From Collibacillus ludicampi (lineage in GTDB: Bacteria; Bacillota; Bacilli; Tumebacillales; BOQE01), in assembly GCF_023705585.1 (NCBI RefSeq), contig NZ_BOQE01000001.1, positions 2,450,710 to 2,514,709 on the forward strand: a stretch of DNA of 64,000 nt, given 5' to 3'. Below, in pieces: positions 54,126 to 62,965 of this stretch; the stretch's first letter is position 1, and each line of letters starts with the position of its first letter. The translations under genes were made by a program, and so were the position numbers. Under the pieces are notes generated by a model. It saw only the letters and a program-made list of their open reading frames with translations. It did no database searches and was not told where the DNA came from.

Positions 54126-55120
54126 CACAAATGACGAAAACGATGGATTGGAAAGAACTTGCATCTCGCGTGATTGAAGGATATGAAGTGACCCGCGATG
54201 AGGCGTTGGCAATCTTGCAGGAAGAGGATGACCGGGTGCTTGAACTCTTACAAGCCGCTTTTCTCATCCGCAAGAAATATTACGGGAAAAAAGTGAAGTT
54301 AAACATGATCATCAACGCGAAATCAGGATTGTGTCCTGAAGATTGCGGATATTGTTCACAATCGATCGTATCAACCGCTCCGATTGAAAAATATGCACTT
54401 CTTTCAAAAGAATCAATCCTGGCGGGGGCACAGGAAGCGATCAAAAGAAAAGCGGGCACCTATTGCATCGTGGCTTCCGGCCGCAAGCCGACAGACAAGG
54501 AAATCGACCAGATCGTGGAAGCGGTCAAAGAAATCCGGGAAACGACACAATTGAAAATCTGTTGTTGCTTGGGACTGTTAAGTCCTGAACACGCGGAGAA
54601 GCTCGCGGCTGCGGGAGTGCATCGCTACAACCATAATTTGAATACCAGCCAGGAAAACTATGAAAATATTTGTTCGACCCACACCTATGATGATCGGGTC
54701 GAAACGGTGAAGACGGCAAAAGCGGCAGGTATATCCCCTTGCTCAGGCGCCATCTTTGGGATGGGCGAAACAGATGAAGGAGCGGTCGATATCGCCTTTT
54801 CACTGAAGGAACTGGATGCCGATTCGATTCCCTGCAACTTCCTCAATCCGATTGAGGGTACGCCTTTGGAAGGAACTCGGAAACTCACGCCTGTTAAATG
54901 TTTGAAATTGCTTGCCATGATGCGTTTTGTCAATCCTACAAAAGAAATCCGCATTTCTGGCGGGCGCGAAGTGAATTTACGTCATTTACAAGCGATGGGA
55001 TTATATGCGGCCAATTCCATTTTCGTTGGAGACTATTTGACGACAGCCGGACAAGAACCGGTTGCAGATTGGCAAATGATCGAGGATCTGGGGTTTGAAA
55101 TTGAAGAATGCGCGCTTTGA
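54122..55120 (+). CDS. bioB: Biotin synthase, BioB (radical SAM)
   Basis: 332 residues. Radical-SAM cluster C71-x3-C75-x2-C78 in GLCPEDCGYCSQS, YCIVASGRKPT, and Cys residues of the second cluster (CCCLGLL; SPCSGAIFGMGETDEG). Inserts sulfur into dethiobiotin. Its end overlaps the FabZ-like gene by 26 nt. Confidence 0.96.
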   Translation: MTQMTKTMDWKELASRVIEGYEVTRDEALAILQEEDDRVLELLQAAFLIRKKYYGKKVKLNMIINAKSGLCPEDCGYCSQSIVSTAPIEKYALLSKESILAGAQEAIKRKAGTYCIVASGRKPTDKEIDQIVEAVKEIRETTQLKICCCLGLLSPEHAEKLAAAGVHRYNHNLNTSQENYENICSTHTYDDRVETVKTAKAAGISPCSGAIFGMGETDEGAVDIAFSLKELDADSIPCNFLNPIEGTPLEGTRKLTPVKCLKLLAMMRFVNPTKEIRISGGREVNLRHLQAMGLYAANSIFVGDYLTTAGQEPVADWQMIEDLGFEIEECAL

Positions 55121-55532
55121 GATCGAAAGGGTGTTAGCCCACAGACCTCCTTTTCTCTTTGTGGATCAGATTGAGTCATGCGAGCCGGCAATCCGAGCAA
55201 CTGGGATTTCCGGCCGTATTCGTGAAAAACTCGAGGTCCTCGGTTGGCGAGTTCCTTTTGTGCCGTCTTGGTATTTGCTTGAGTTGATGGCACAGGTAGG
55301 TGCTGTGGCCACATTATCAAATCGAAACGGCTGCGAGAAAACTCTCATGACAGGAATTGATCATTTTCATTATGTCAAACTCGTAGACATCGAACAGGTA
55401 TTGAGGGCGGAAGTAGAGATCTTGTCTTTTCGGTACGGTATGGGAAAAAGGAGAGGGCGAGTGTTTTCCGGTGATGACTTGATAGCGGAAGCTACGATTC
55501 GATTTGCTGTGATAACGGGGGATGCATGTTGA
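55095..55532 (+). CDS. FabZ-like (hotdog) dehydratase lacking the catalytic His
   Basis: 145 residues, TTG start at 55095 or 55101, inside the bioB end. It keeps AHRPPFLFVDQIESCEP and the helix SWYLLELMAQVGAVATLSNR (the Glu of the FabZ motif is kept), but the catalytic His of the usual GHFPGxPVMPG segment is replaced (LGWRVPFVPSWY). The fold is hotdog; normal dehydratase activity is doubtful. In operon position after bioB, it starts a FAS-like trio. Confidence 0.75.
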   Translation: MKLKNARFEIERVLAHRPPFLFVDQIESCEPAIRATGISGRIREKLEVLGWRVPFVPSWYLLELMAQVGAVATLSNRNGCEKTLMTGIDHFHYVKLVDIEQVLRAEVEILSFRYGMGKRRGRVFSGDDLIAEATIRFAVITGDAC

Positions 55533-56258
55533 AGGTGGCCATCGTTACAGGGGGATCGCGCGGCATCGGTCGTTCCTGTGTTTTCAGTCTGCTCAAACGC
55601 GGTTATGAAGTCGGATTTTTATATCAGAGCGATTCAGAGGCTGCCCGTTCTACGGTGAAAGAAGGTCGGGAACGATTTGGACGGGCGCCAATCGATTTCC
55701 GGGCGAATGTAGCCAAAGCGGAGGAAGTATCCGCTTGTGTTCAAGTGATGTATGCAAAGTTTGGCCGAATTGATCTTCTCATCAATAATGCTGCCATTCA
55801 CTGCGATAAACTCCTTGTACACTTGTCTCCTGATGAGTTCGGCAGGGTGATCGATATCAATGTAAAAGGTATCTTTCAAATGACCCGCTTCGTTTTGCCG
55901 ATCATGATGAAACAAAGACTGGGGACTATCGTCAACGTAGGTTCGATCGTTGGTCGCGAGGGAAGGATCGGGCAAAGTGCATACGCCGCAAGCAAAGCGG
56001 CTTTGCTCGGTTTTACGCAAGCGGTAGCGGCAGAAGCGGCCCCTTTCGGTATCAAGATCAATTCCTGGGCTAACCGATACAGGGATGACACGACAGATGA
56101 CGGAGAAAGCGAAGCGTCAAACACTGGAATGCATTCTGATTGCAAGGATGCAACGATCGGATGAAGTGGCGGAAGCGATGATCGAATGGCTTGGAGATAC
56201 AACGAATCCCGTAACGGGGCAAATCGTTTCCTGGGATTCGAGGATTTCTCGGTGGTAG
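55526..56258 (+). pseudogene. FabG-like 3-oxoacyl-ACP reductase with an 8-nt deletion
   Basis: The ATG overlaps the FabZ-like stop. SDR blocks [41 protein letters not shown] (Ser-Tyr-Lys catalytic set). At the expected INSVAPG the sequence reads AAT TCC TGG: eight bases missing near 56065. The downstream frame continues correctly (PGLTDTGMTRQMTEKAKRQ, then AEAMIEWLGD, TGQIVSWD) to TAG 56256-56258. The 8-nt size makes a simple read error less likely than a real deletion. The truncated product ends after 212 residues. Confidence 0.85.
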
Positions 56259-56274
56259 GACAGGAGTGGACAGC

Positions 56275-57485
56275 ATGACAGTCGACCGTGAAATATGGAT
56301 AACCGGTTTAGGCGCGATCACTCCGATCGGATGTGGAGCCGATTTCTTTCCAGCTCTTTGCCAAGGAAAAAATGGAGTGGGCCCGCTGACACGTTTTGAT
56401 ACGACAGATTTTCCGACGCGTATCGGAGCGGTTGTGAACGAACCGTTTCTCATGAGTGATCTGGAAAAGCCTTTGGCCATTCGCTTTGCTTTGGCGGCAA
56501 GCGCGATCGCCTGGCAAGATGCGGGGCTTGGCAAAGATCGGGTCGATCCGTTGCGGGTTGGGGTGATTTTGGGAACGTCCCGCGGCCTGATTGCAACATT
56601 AGAACAGAGAATCGCCGAATTCATCCAGACGGGAACATGGATGGACAGACTTTTTTTTCCGCACTTCGGTTCCGCCTCCATTACGCAGGAGGTGGCGGCC
56701 CATTTTGGAGCGCGAGGTCCCGTCGAGACGATTTCAGCCGCCTGCGCTTCCTCCGCCATGGCCATCGGAGAGGCGGTTCAATGGATTCGGCGGGGACTTG
56801 CCGACATCGTCATAACCGGTGGAACCGAAGCACCGTTTTCTCCTGCGTGTTTGCAGGTGTTTGTTCGTCAAAGGCGATGTCGACGCGCAATCATGATCCG
56901 GAACGGACCAGTCGCCCTTTTGATCGGGAACGGGACGGATATGTGATGGGGGAAGGGGCCGGGATCATGATTCTTGAGTCGGCAGAGCATGCCCGGGCAC
57001 GTGGAGCGCATGCGTATGGACGGGTGGCCGGTTTCGCGGCAACCAGTGACGCGTACCATATCACACAGCCGCACGGAGAAGGGATGGCGCGGGCCATACG
57101 GCTCTCCCTCAAAGAGGCCGATCTTTCCCCCGGTGATATCGGCTATATCAATGCACACGGAACATCCACACCACTGAACGATTATTGGGAAACGTGGGCA
57201 ATCAAAGAGGCTTTCGGCGTTCACGCTTACCGGATTCCCGTATCTTCGACGAAATCAATGACCGGCCACTTATTAGGCGCTGCAGGAGCGGTCGAAGCGA
57301 TCGCAACCATTTTGGCCATGAATGAAGGTATTTTGCCCCCAACCATGAACTTGGAACATCAGGATCCCATGTGCGATCTCGATTATATTCCTCTGCGATC
57401 ACGGCGGGGAAGGGTTGAAGCGGCAATGTCTCTTTCACTCGGGTTTGGGGGACATAATGCAGCAGTTATATTTGCGAGTATATAG
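56275..57485 (+). pseudogene. FabF-like 3-oxoacyl-ACP synthase, frameshifted
   Basis: AGGAG before the ATG at 56275. First part: WITGLGAITPIGCGAD, catalytic Cys in [27 protein letters not shown]. Near 56848-56852 one base is missing; the next frame continues [40 protein letters not shown], His in [11 protein letters not shown] and [13 protein letters not shown], to the stop at 57485. All three catalytic residues survive across the break. Condensing enzyme, last of the trio behind bioB. Confidence 0.87.
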
Positions 57486-57650
57486 GAAATGATATTTCAC
57501 TGAGCCATCTGTGTATAACGGATGCAAAGCAAATAATCACAGGAAAATGGGGATTGGCACTAGTCGCACGACTTGCAATTTTTCTCAAATTCATCTATGG
57601 TGAAGAGAGGAGTCAATTGAATGTAATCCATTCGAGAGGAGGATCTTTCA

Positions 57651-58010
57651 TTGGAAGCGGCAAAAACAATCTTGGCGTTAGGTAATAATTTGATGTATAC
57701 AGCTAGTATTCGTGATGTTGCAGCTCCGTTAGGCGGTATATTGATTACTGCCGAATCGATTGTAGAATTGAAAGATAAATTGGACACAGCACATCCGACT
57801 CTCCTCATCATCGATCTCTCGGCAGCCACTCCAGGATGGAAGGATCTTGTGGCTGAAGCGAAGAGGCGTGGGGTTTACGTAATCGCTTTCGGTCCTCATG
57901 TACAAGAGGAGCTTCGCAAAGAAGCGGAAGAAGCCGGTTGCGATAAAGTTTTTGTCAATTCGAAATTTAAATTGGAGCTGCCCAATTTACTGCCCACCTA
58001 TCTGAAATAA
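57651..58010 (+). CDS. Small receiver-like (CheY-fold) protein
   Basis: 119 residues, TTG start behind GAGGAGG. Rossmann-like pattern with Asp in LLIIDLSAATPGW, then KRRGVYVIAFGPHVQEEL and AGCDKVFVNSKFKLELPN. It resembles a receiver domain, but the acidic pocket at the N-terminus and the conserved Lys are not evident, so phosphorylation is doubtful. Alone in its transcript, with two terminators after it. Confidence 0.65.
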   Translation: MEAAKTILALGNNLMYTASIRDVAAPLGGILITAESIVELKDKLDTAHPTLLIIDLSAATPGWKDLVAEAKRRGVYVIAFGPHVQEELRKEAEEAGCDKVFVNSKFKLELPNLLPTYLK

Positions 58011-58052
58011 GTGTTTGCAGAGAAAAATTGTCACAGATTTGCATACAAACAC

Positions 58053-58093
58053 GACAAACTCCCTACGCTTCTATGGAAACAAGGGAGTTTGTC
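58053..58093 (+). terminator. Hairpin after the receiver-like gene
   Basis: Perfect 12-bp stem GACAAACTCCCT (58053-58064) / AGGGAGTTTGTC (58082-58093); no T run directly after it, so a processing or bidirectional role is possible. Confidence 0.55.
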
Positions 58094-58104
58094 TGCAGTC
58101 TGAT

Positions 58105-58133
58105 AGCCTTGAAAATCAAGGCTTTTTGTTTTT
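58105..58133 (+). terminator. Intrinsic terminator
   Basis: AGCCTTGA (58105-58112), AAA, TCAAGGCT (58116-58123), then TTTTGTTTTT. Confidence 0.85.
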
Positions 58134-58448
58134 ATAAATATCCTGATTTAATCCACACCTTCGACGCTTGAGCGAACCGGTTAAGAGATCATCTCAATCG
58201 CTGAGGAGTGTTTTGTTTTAGATGGTGTATTCTCGAAAGCGCACACGTTCATCATGATGTATTTCTCTATTTGTTTATCGATCTTTTTGATGTTATGATG
58301 GGGATGGTTGGGAACAATAGGGGATTACATGAATCGCCAACCACCAATTGAGAGGTAGTTACCCATTCTGCTAGAGTCGCTATCAGCAATATTCGACCAC
58401 ACAGAAATGTGTGGTTTTTCATACAGATCTTCGGGGGGAGGATGCGGG
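58134..58448. other. Non-coding leader region of the dehydrogenase gene
   Basis: No gene seen. A hairpin ACCACACA-GAAA-TGTGTGGT followed by TTTTTC (58396-58419) lies just before the ribosome site (GGGGGGAGG) of the 58449 gene. It could attenuate or end upstream transcription. A TATGAT-type box near 58294 is a possible -10. Confidence 0.45.
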
Positions 58449-59399
58449 ATGGTTATCATCACGAGCTGTCCTATCAGTGAGCGGCATGTGAAAGCGATTC
58501 GTGAGATATCGCCTGTGATCGATCTCAGGGTATATCCGTCGATCGAGCAGGCACAAGAATCTTTTGCGGATGCGGAAGTTTTGATTACTTACGGGGAAGA
58601 CTTGACACCTGAGATCGTGAAAGAGATGAAACGGCTCAAATGGATACAGGTGTTTTCTGCAGGAATTGAGAAAATGCCCTTGCAACAACTGGAAGAGCAG
58701 CATGTTCTGGTGACGAACGCGCGCGGAATTCATCGCATCCCCTTGGCTGAACATGTGCTCGGGATGATGCTGGTATTTGCCCATCGCTTTCACGTGTTTT
58801 TCGATCTGCAGCGCACACATACATGGGATCGCTCTGTCCGCTTGGAAGAGCTTTATGGAAAAACGGTGGGGATCATCGGCGTGGGCGCCATCGGCTCGGC
58901 GATTGCGGAGAAAGCAAAAGCGTTTCAGATGCGGACAATGGGTGTCAATACGACAGGAAAATCTGTACCGTTTGTGGATGAAACATATCCGGTTCAAGAA
59001 ATGGACAGGGTGTTGGCAGAAAGCGATTATGTGGTCGTGATCGTAGCTTTAACGCCGGAGACAAAAGGATTCATCGGTGAACGTGAATTCAAGCAGATGA
59101 AGGAATCGGCCATTTTCATCAACGTATCTCGCGGTGCCGTTGTCGATGAATCCGCCCTGATTCGTGCGCTGAAAGAAGGGTGGATCGGTGGGGCGGCGCT
59201 CGATGTGTTTGTCGAGGAACCGCTTCCCCCCGAACATCCGCTTTGGAGCTTGCCAAACTGTGTGATTACGCCGCATATGTCCGGACGTTCGCCGAAATAC
59301 ATGGAACGTGCGCAAGAAATTTTTCGGCATAACTTGAATGTCTATTTACACGGAACGGGTGAGATGATCAACGTGATCGATCCCAAGAAGGGGTATTAA
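58449..59399 (+). CDS. D-2-hydroxyacid dehydrogenase (NAD(P)-dependent)
   Basis: 316 residues from the ATG at 58449 behind GGGGAGG. NAD-binding GIIGVGAIGSAIAEKAKAF, catalytic Arg in NVSRGAVVDE, Glu in VEEPLPPEHPLW and His in ITPHMSG. Family converts 2-oxo acids to D-2-hydroxy acids; substrate unknown. Followed after 5 nt by a glycosyltransferase. Confidence 0.92.
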   Translation: MVIITSCPISERHVKAIREISPVIDLRVYPSIEQAQESFADAEVLITYGEDLTPEIVKEMKRLKWIQVFSAGIEKMPLQQLEEQHVLVTNARGIHRIPLAEHVLGMMLVFAHRFHVFFDLQRTHTWDRSVRLEELYGKTVGIIGVGAIGSAIAEKAKAFQMRTMGVNTTGKSVPFVDETYPVQEMDRVLAESDYVVVIVALTPETKGFIGEREFKQMKESAIFINVSRGAVVDESALIRALKEGWIGGAALDVFVEEPLPPEHPLWSLPNCVITPHMSGRSPKYMERAQEIFRHNLNVYLHGTGEMINVIDPKKGY

Positions 59400-59404
59400 C
59401 TTCT

Positions 59405-60610
59405 ATGAAACGTATTTTGATGGTCTCATATTTTGCACCACCTCTTTTGTCGGCCGAATCGATCCTGGTGGCCAAGACATTGCCTTATCTGGCAGAGTAT
59501 TTCAAAATCGACTTGATCACAGTCGGGCCCGATCCCGAATATAAACGGGACGAACAATTGCTACACCATATGCAGCATGAAAATCTGCGCATTTTTCGTT
59601 ACAGAAACCCGAAGTTTTCCAACAAAATCTTGCGTCGTCTCTATGAAAAAGGGATCCGTAAAATCGTCGATGTGAATATCGCCTGGATGCGCAATGTTCT
59701 CGCCCAACATCACGGGAATGTGAATCTCGCCGATTATAGTCTGATCTACTCGCGTTCACAACCGGGAACGAGCCATCTCGTGGCACTTGAGTTTAAACGG
59801 CAGTTGGGGATTCCCTGGGTGGCTCAGTTTAGTGACCCTTGGGCACATAACCCATACCACTCTTCCAACCGTGTGGATGAAAGGCACGAGGAACGAGTGA
59901 TTCATGCGGCGGATCGTTATGTTTTCCCGACTGTCGAGATGTGCGACCTTGTAGCCGCTCATTACCGTTCATTGAACATCGGGGAACGTTCAAAAGTGAT
60001 TCCTCATTGTTATGATGCCTCTCTCTACTACTCACGTACGTCCAAAGAAAACGGGATCACTCTTGCGTATATCGGCGATTTTTATGGAATCCGTTCTCCG
60101 GAACCGTTGCTTAAGGCCCTTTCGATTATTCAGGAAAAAGAGCCGATTCTTTTGCAGAATGTACGCGTACGTGTGATCGGCAATGTGGAGTCGAAGTTTC
60201 GCGCTTTGATCGATACATACAAAGATCGGGTATCCGTTCCGATCGATTTGGTCGGACAAGTTCCCTATCTCCAAAGTTTGGAGAAGATGGCCGAGAGCGA
60301 TATTCTGCTCTTGATTGACGCCCCCAGTGATGTCAATCTGTTTCTGCCTTCTAAATTGATTGACTACTTTGGAGCAAGAAAGCCGATACTGGGAATTACG
60401 TCAACAAAAGGAACAGCGGGACAATTAGTCGGTGCATTCGGATTTCCGGTCATCGATCCTCTCGATGCGGAAGGCGTTGCAAACGGGCTCATGAAGATGA
60501 TCAAGGAGCTTCCCTCCTATCAAGAAAAAGCGCGTAACAACGTATATGATCGGTTTTCTGCGCAAGAGGTAGCGAGAGAATTTCGTGATCTGTTTGCTTC
60601 ACTGTTTTAG
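59405..60610 (+). CDS. Glycosyltransferase family 4 protein
   Basis: 401 residues; GGGGT before ATG. GT-B start RILMVSYFAPPLLSAESILV, linker VAQFSDPWAHNPYHSSNRVD and C-terminal donor site ESDILLLIDAPSDVNLFLPS, KLIDYFGARKPILG. Likely builds a surface polysaccharide. Shares a transcript with the dehydrogenase but no evident pathway. Confidence 0.88.
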   Translation: MKRILMVSYFAPPLLSAESILVAKTLPYLAEYFKIDLITVGPDPEYKRDEQLLHHMQHENLRIFRYRNPKFSNKILRRLYEKGIRKIVDVNIAWMRNVLAQHHGNVNLADYSLIYSRSQPGTSHLVALEFKRQLGIPWVAQFSDPWAHNPYHSSNRVDERHEERVIHAADRYVFPTVEMCDLVAAHYRSLNIGERSKVIPHCYDASLYYSRTSKENGITLAYIGDFYGIRSPEPLLKALSIIQEKEPILLQNVRVRVIGNVESKFRALIDTYKDRVSVPIDLVGQVPYLQSLEKMAESDILLLIDAPSDVNLFLPSKLIDYFGARKPILGITSTKGTAGQLVGAFGFPVIDPLDAEGVANGLMKMIKELPSYQEKARNNVYDRFSAQEVAREFRDLFASLF

Positions 60611-60676
60611 AGCCTCGTTGGGTTGAATCTGCACAAATCGATGGATGAAAAAATCGGGTAAACAGAGGTGAAAGAT

Positions 60677-61312
60677 TTGCAATTCGTTGGTTTCCAGGAA
60701 GCGGATTTCGATGTATTTGCTGTGGAAGGATTGGAACCGCGCATGGAAAGACTCAAAGCGACACTACGGCCCAAACTGCAGCAATTAGGGGAAGATCTGG
60801 CGCCTACACTCTCCGAACTGACTGGAGAAGAAATGTTTGCCCATGTGGCGAAGCATGCGCGCCGCGTCACCAATCCTCCAAAGGACAGTTGGGTCGCGTG
60901 GTCAAAATCGCCACGCGGTTATAAAATGTTCCCTCATTTTCAAATCGGTGCATGGTATACACATGCGTTTATCCAGTGGGGAATCATCTATGAATCGCAA
61001 ATGAAAGGGAATTTTGGCGAGAAACTGATGAATCATTTGACGGAGGTTCGTGCATCCTTGCCCGGTCACTATCATTGGTATCCTGATCATACCAACCCAA
61101 ACGGACTTGTCCATGCGGAAATGACCGACGCCGATTTTGAACGGATAGCGACACGCTTGACAAAACAGAAAAACGGCGAAGTGATGGTAGGAATCGTCGT
61201 ACCGCGCGAGGAAGCAGTACGGATGGATCCGGCAGACTTTGAACGGCTCGCCGTTGAGACGTTTCAGACGTTGACTCCTTTATATCGTTTGGCTTTCTCA
61301 CAGGTAGAGTAG
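60677..61312 (+). CDS. YktB/UPF0637 (DUF1054) protein
   Basis: 211 residues from TTG at 60677, the start with correct spacing from AGAGGTG and aligning with the family start (FVGFQEADFDVFAVEGLEPR). Conserved block NPPKDSWVAWSKSPRGYKMF PHF and HAFIQWGIIYES. Function unknown in the family. Confidence 0.9.
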   Translation: MQFVGFQEADFDVFAVEGLEPRMERLKATLRPKLQQLGEDLAPTLSELTGEEMFAHVAKHARRVTNPPKDSWVAWSKSPRGYKMFPHFQIGAWYTHAFIQWGIIYESQMKGNFGEKLMNHLTEVRASLPGHYHWYPDHTNPNGLVHAEMTDADFERIATRLTKQKNGEVMVGIVVPREEAVRMDPADFERLAVETFQTLTPLYRLAFSQVE

Positions 61313-61402
61313 AATGGGGCCGAGCGACAAGCTATGTTCTGTCGGGGTGAAGACTTTATATTAACTTCTGTAACGATGGAAGAAAGGTTTGGTGTTTACA
61401 GT

Positions 61403-61978
61403 ATGTTAAACCGGGAAGCAGCTTGGGCTCTTCTGAATGAATACACGACGAACCCGAGTCTCATTAAGCACGCATTGGCTGTTGAAGCTGCCATGCGTGC
61501 ATATGCGCGTAAGTTTGGTGAAGATGAAGAACTATGGGGTATCACGGGTCTTTTACATGATTTTGATTACGAAAAATACCCTACGCCGGAAGAACATCCA
61601 TTTGTGGGCAGCAAGATCCTTCGGGAAAAAGGTTATCCGGAAGAAATGATCCGAGCGATTCTTGGCCATGCGAATTATTCCGAAGTACCCCGTGATACTT
61701 TACTTGCAAAAGCCCTGTTCGCATGTGACGAATTGTCCGGATTTATCACAGCCGTCGCACTTGTCCGTCCTACCAAATCGATCTTTGATGTGGATGTCAA
61801 AGCGGTCAAAAAGAAATTGAAAGATAAAGCATTTGCGAAGGGAGTTAACCGGGAAGATGTAAAAAACGGACCGATCGAACTCGGTGTCGACATGGATGAG
61901 CATATCCAGTTCGTGATCGACGCGTTAAAAGAGCAGGCGGACGCACTAGGATTGCGCGGAGTTGCAGTGGAAGCATAA
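61403..61978 (+). CDS. HD-domain protein (putative phosphohydrolase)
   Basis: 192 residues from the ATG at 61403; an ATG at 61376 is possible, and neither has a strong ribosome site. HD core: SLIKHALAVEAAMRAYARKF, GLLHDFDYEKYPTPEEHPFV (the H-D pair), ILGHANY, ACDELSGFITAVALVRP. Small HD proteins hydrolyse phosphate esters or nucleotides. Confidence 0.88.
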   Translation: MLNREAAWALLNEYTTNPSLIKHALAVEAAMRAYARKFGEDEELWGITGLLHDFDYEKYPTPEEHPFVGSKILREKGYPEEMIRAILGHANYSEVPRDTLLAKALFACDELSGFITAVALVRPTKSIFDVDVKAVKKKLKDKAFAKGVNREDVKNGPIELGVDMDEHIQFVIDALKEQADALGLRGVAVEA

Positions 61979-61982
61979 GAAG

Positions 61983-62006
61983 GAGGGCCAAAAGGCTCTC
62001 TTTTTT
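61983..62006 (+). terminator. Intrinsic terminator of the HD gene
   Basis: GAGGGCC (61983-61989), AAAA, GGCTCTC (61994-62000), six Ts. Confidence 0.85.
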
Positions 62007-62253
62007 ATGGGCTGGAACAATTTTGCGAACTGCTCTAGGTAGCTCTTCGGAAAAGAGATTTAAATCTTAGCCTCGCATTCCATCTGTACAAGCAACGAAA
62101 TGGGTAACATGGGACATGTAGAAGGAATAATGGAAGCGAGCAAAATGGAATTCAACAGTTTTCCTGTTTTGTTAGAACGGGACAAGTGCATACAAAACTG
62201 ATATGATAAAGTCAAATATTTTTGAGATCTTCCAGGGAGAGAGTGAGTTTCGC

Positions 62254-62820
62254 ATGTCAGAAAATATAGAAATCCCTATTCGCGAGAAAAATATTGTGTT
62301 GATCGGATTTATGGGAGTGGGCAAAACGACGATTGGCAAACTGGTGGCGCAAAAACTTTACCGAGACTTTATTGATGTCGATGAAGAAATCGAAAAAATC
62401 TATAAAATACCGATCACGCAAATTTTTAAGGAATTGGGTGAAAAAGAATTTCGTAAATTCGAAAAGGAATTCATTGTAAACACTTGCAGCCAGACGAAAC
62501 TGAAGGTAATTTCTTTGGGGGGAGGAGCTTTCTTACATGAGGAAGTAAGAAATGTGTGTCTATCCAGATGTATCGTGATCTATCTTGATCTATCATGGGA
62601 ATCCTGGAAAGAGAGGTTGCCTTTAATCATAGACAGTCGCCCGGTACTGCAAAACAAGACTTTGGAAGAGATCGAAGAGATTTTTTTTAAAAGAAGAGAG
62701 GCATATGCCCTTCATAATTCAAAAATCTGCACGAATGATTTGCCACCTGAAACAGTGGCCGATTCAATCGTCGAATCCATAAAAATGGCTTGGGATCTTT
62801 ACCAACCGCATCGTGAATAA
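62254..62820 (+). CDS. aroK: Shikimate kinase
   Basis: 188 residues from the ATG at 62254 (an earlier in-frame ATG at 62203 is possible). Walker A GFMGVGKTT (18-26), DVDEEIEK for shikimate binding, SLGGGAF, and the lid Arg in DSRPVL. Phosphorylates shikimate in the chorismate pathway. No other aromatic genes are adjacent. Confidence 0.9.
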   Translation: MSENIEIPIREKNIVLIGFMGVGKTTIGKLVAQKLYRDFIDVDEEIEKIYKIPITQIFKELGEKEFRKFEKEFIVNTCSQTKLKVISLGGGAFLHEEVRNVCLSRCIVIYLDLSWESWKERLPLIIDSRPVLQNKTLEEIEEIFFKRREAYALHNSKICTNDLPPETVADSIVESIKMAWDLYQPHRE

Positions 62821-62965
62821 ATTTTGTGAAAAGCACCTCTCCGAGAGGCGACATGTGGCGGAATCCTTTCCATCAACAGCCCTTGATGGCTGTTTGAAAA
62901 TGGCTCAGGAAACCGCCGCTTTCCGTTTCATGAGAAATTGTTGAAGTTCCTGAGTAATTCTTCGG

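Noticed and set aside
57554-57577. Sigma-54 promoter TTGGCAC...TTGCA before the receiver-like gene
   Set aside because: GG and GC are 19 nt apart instead of 12.
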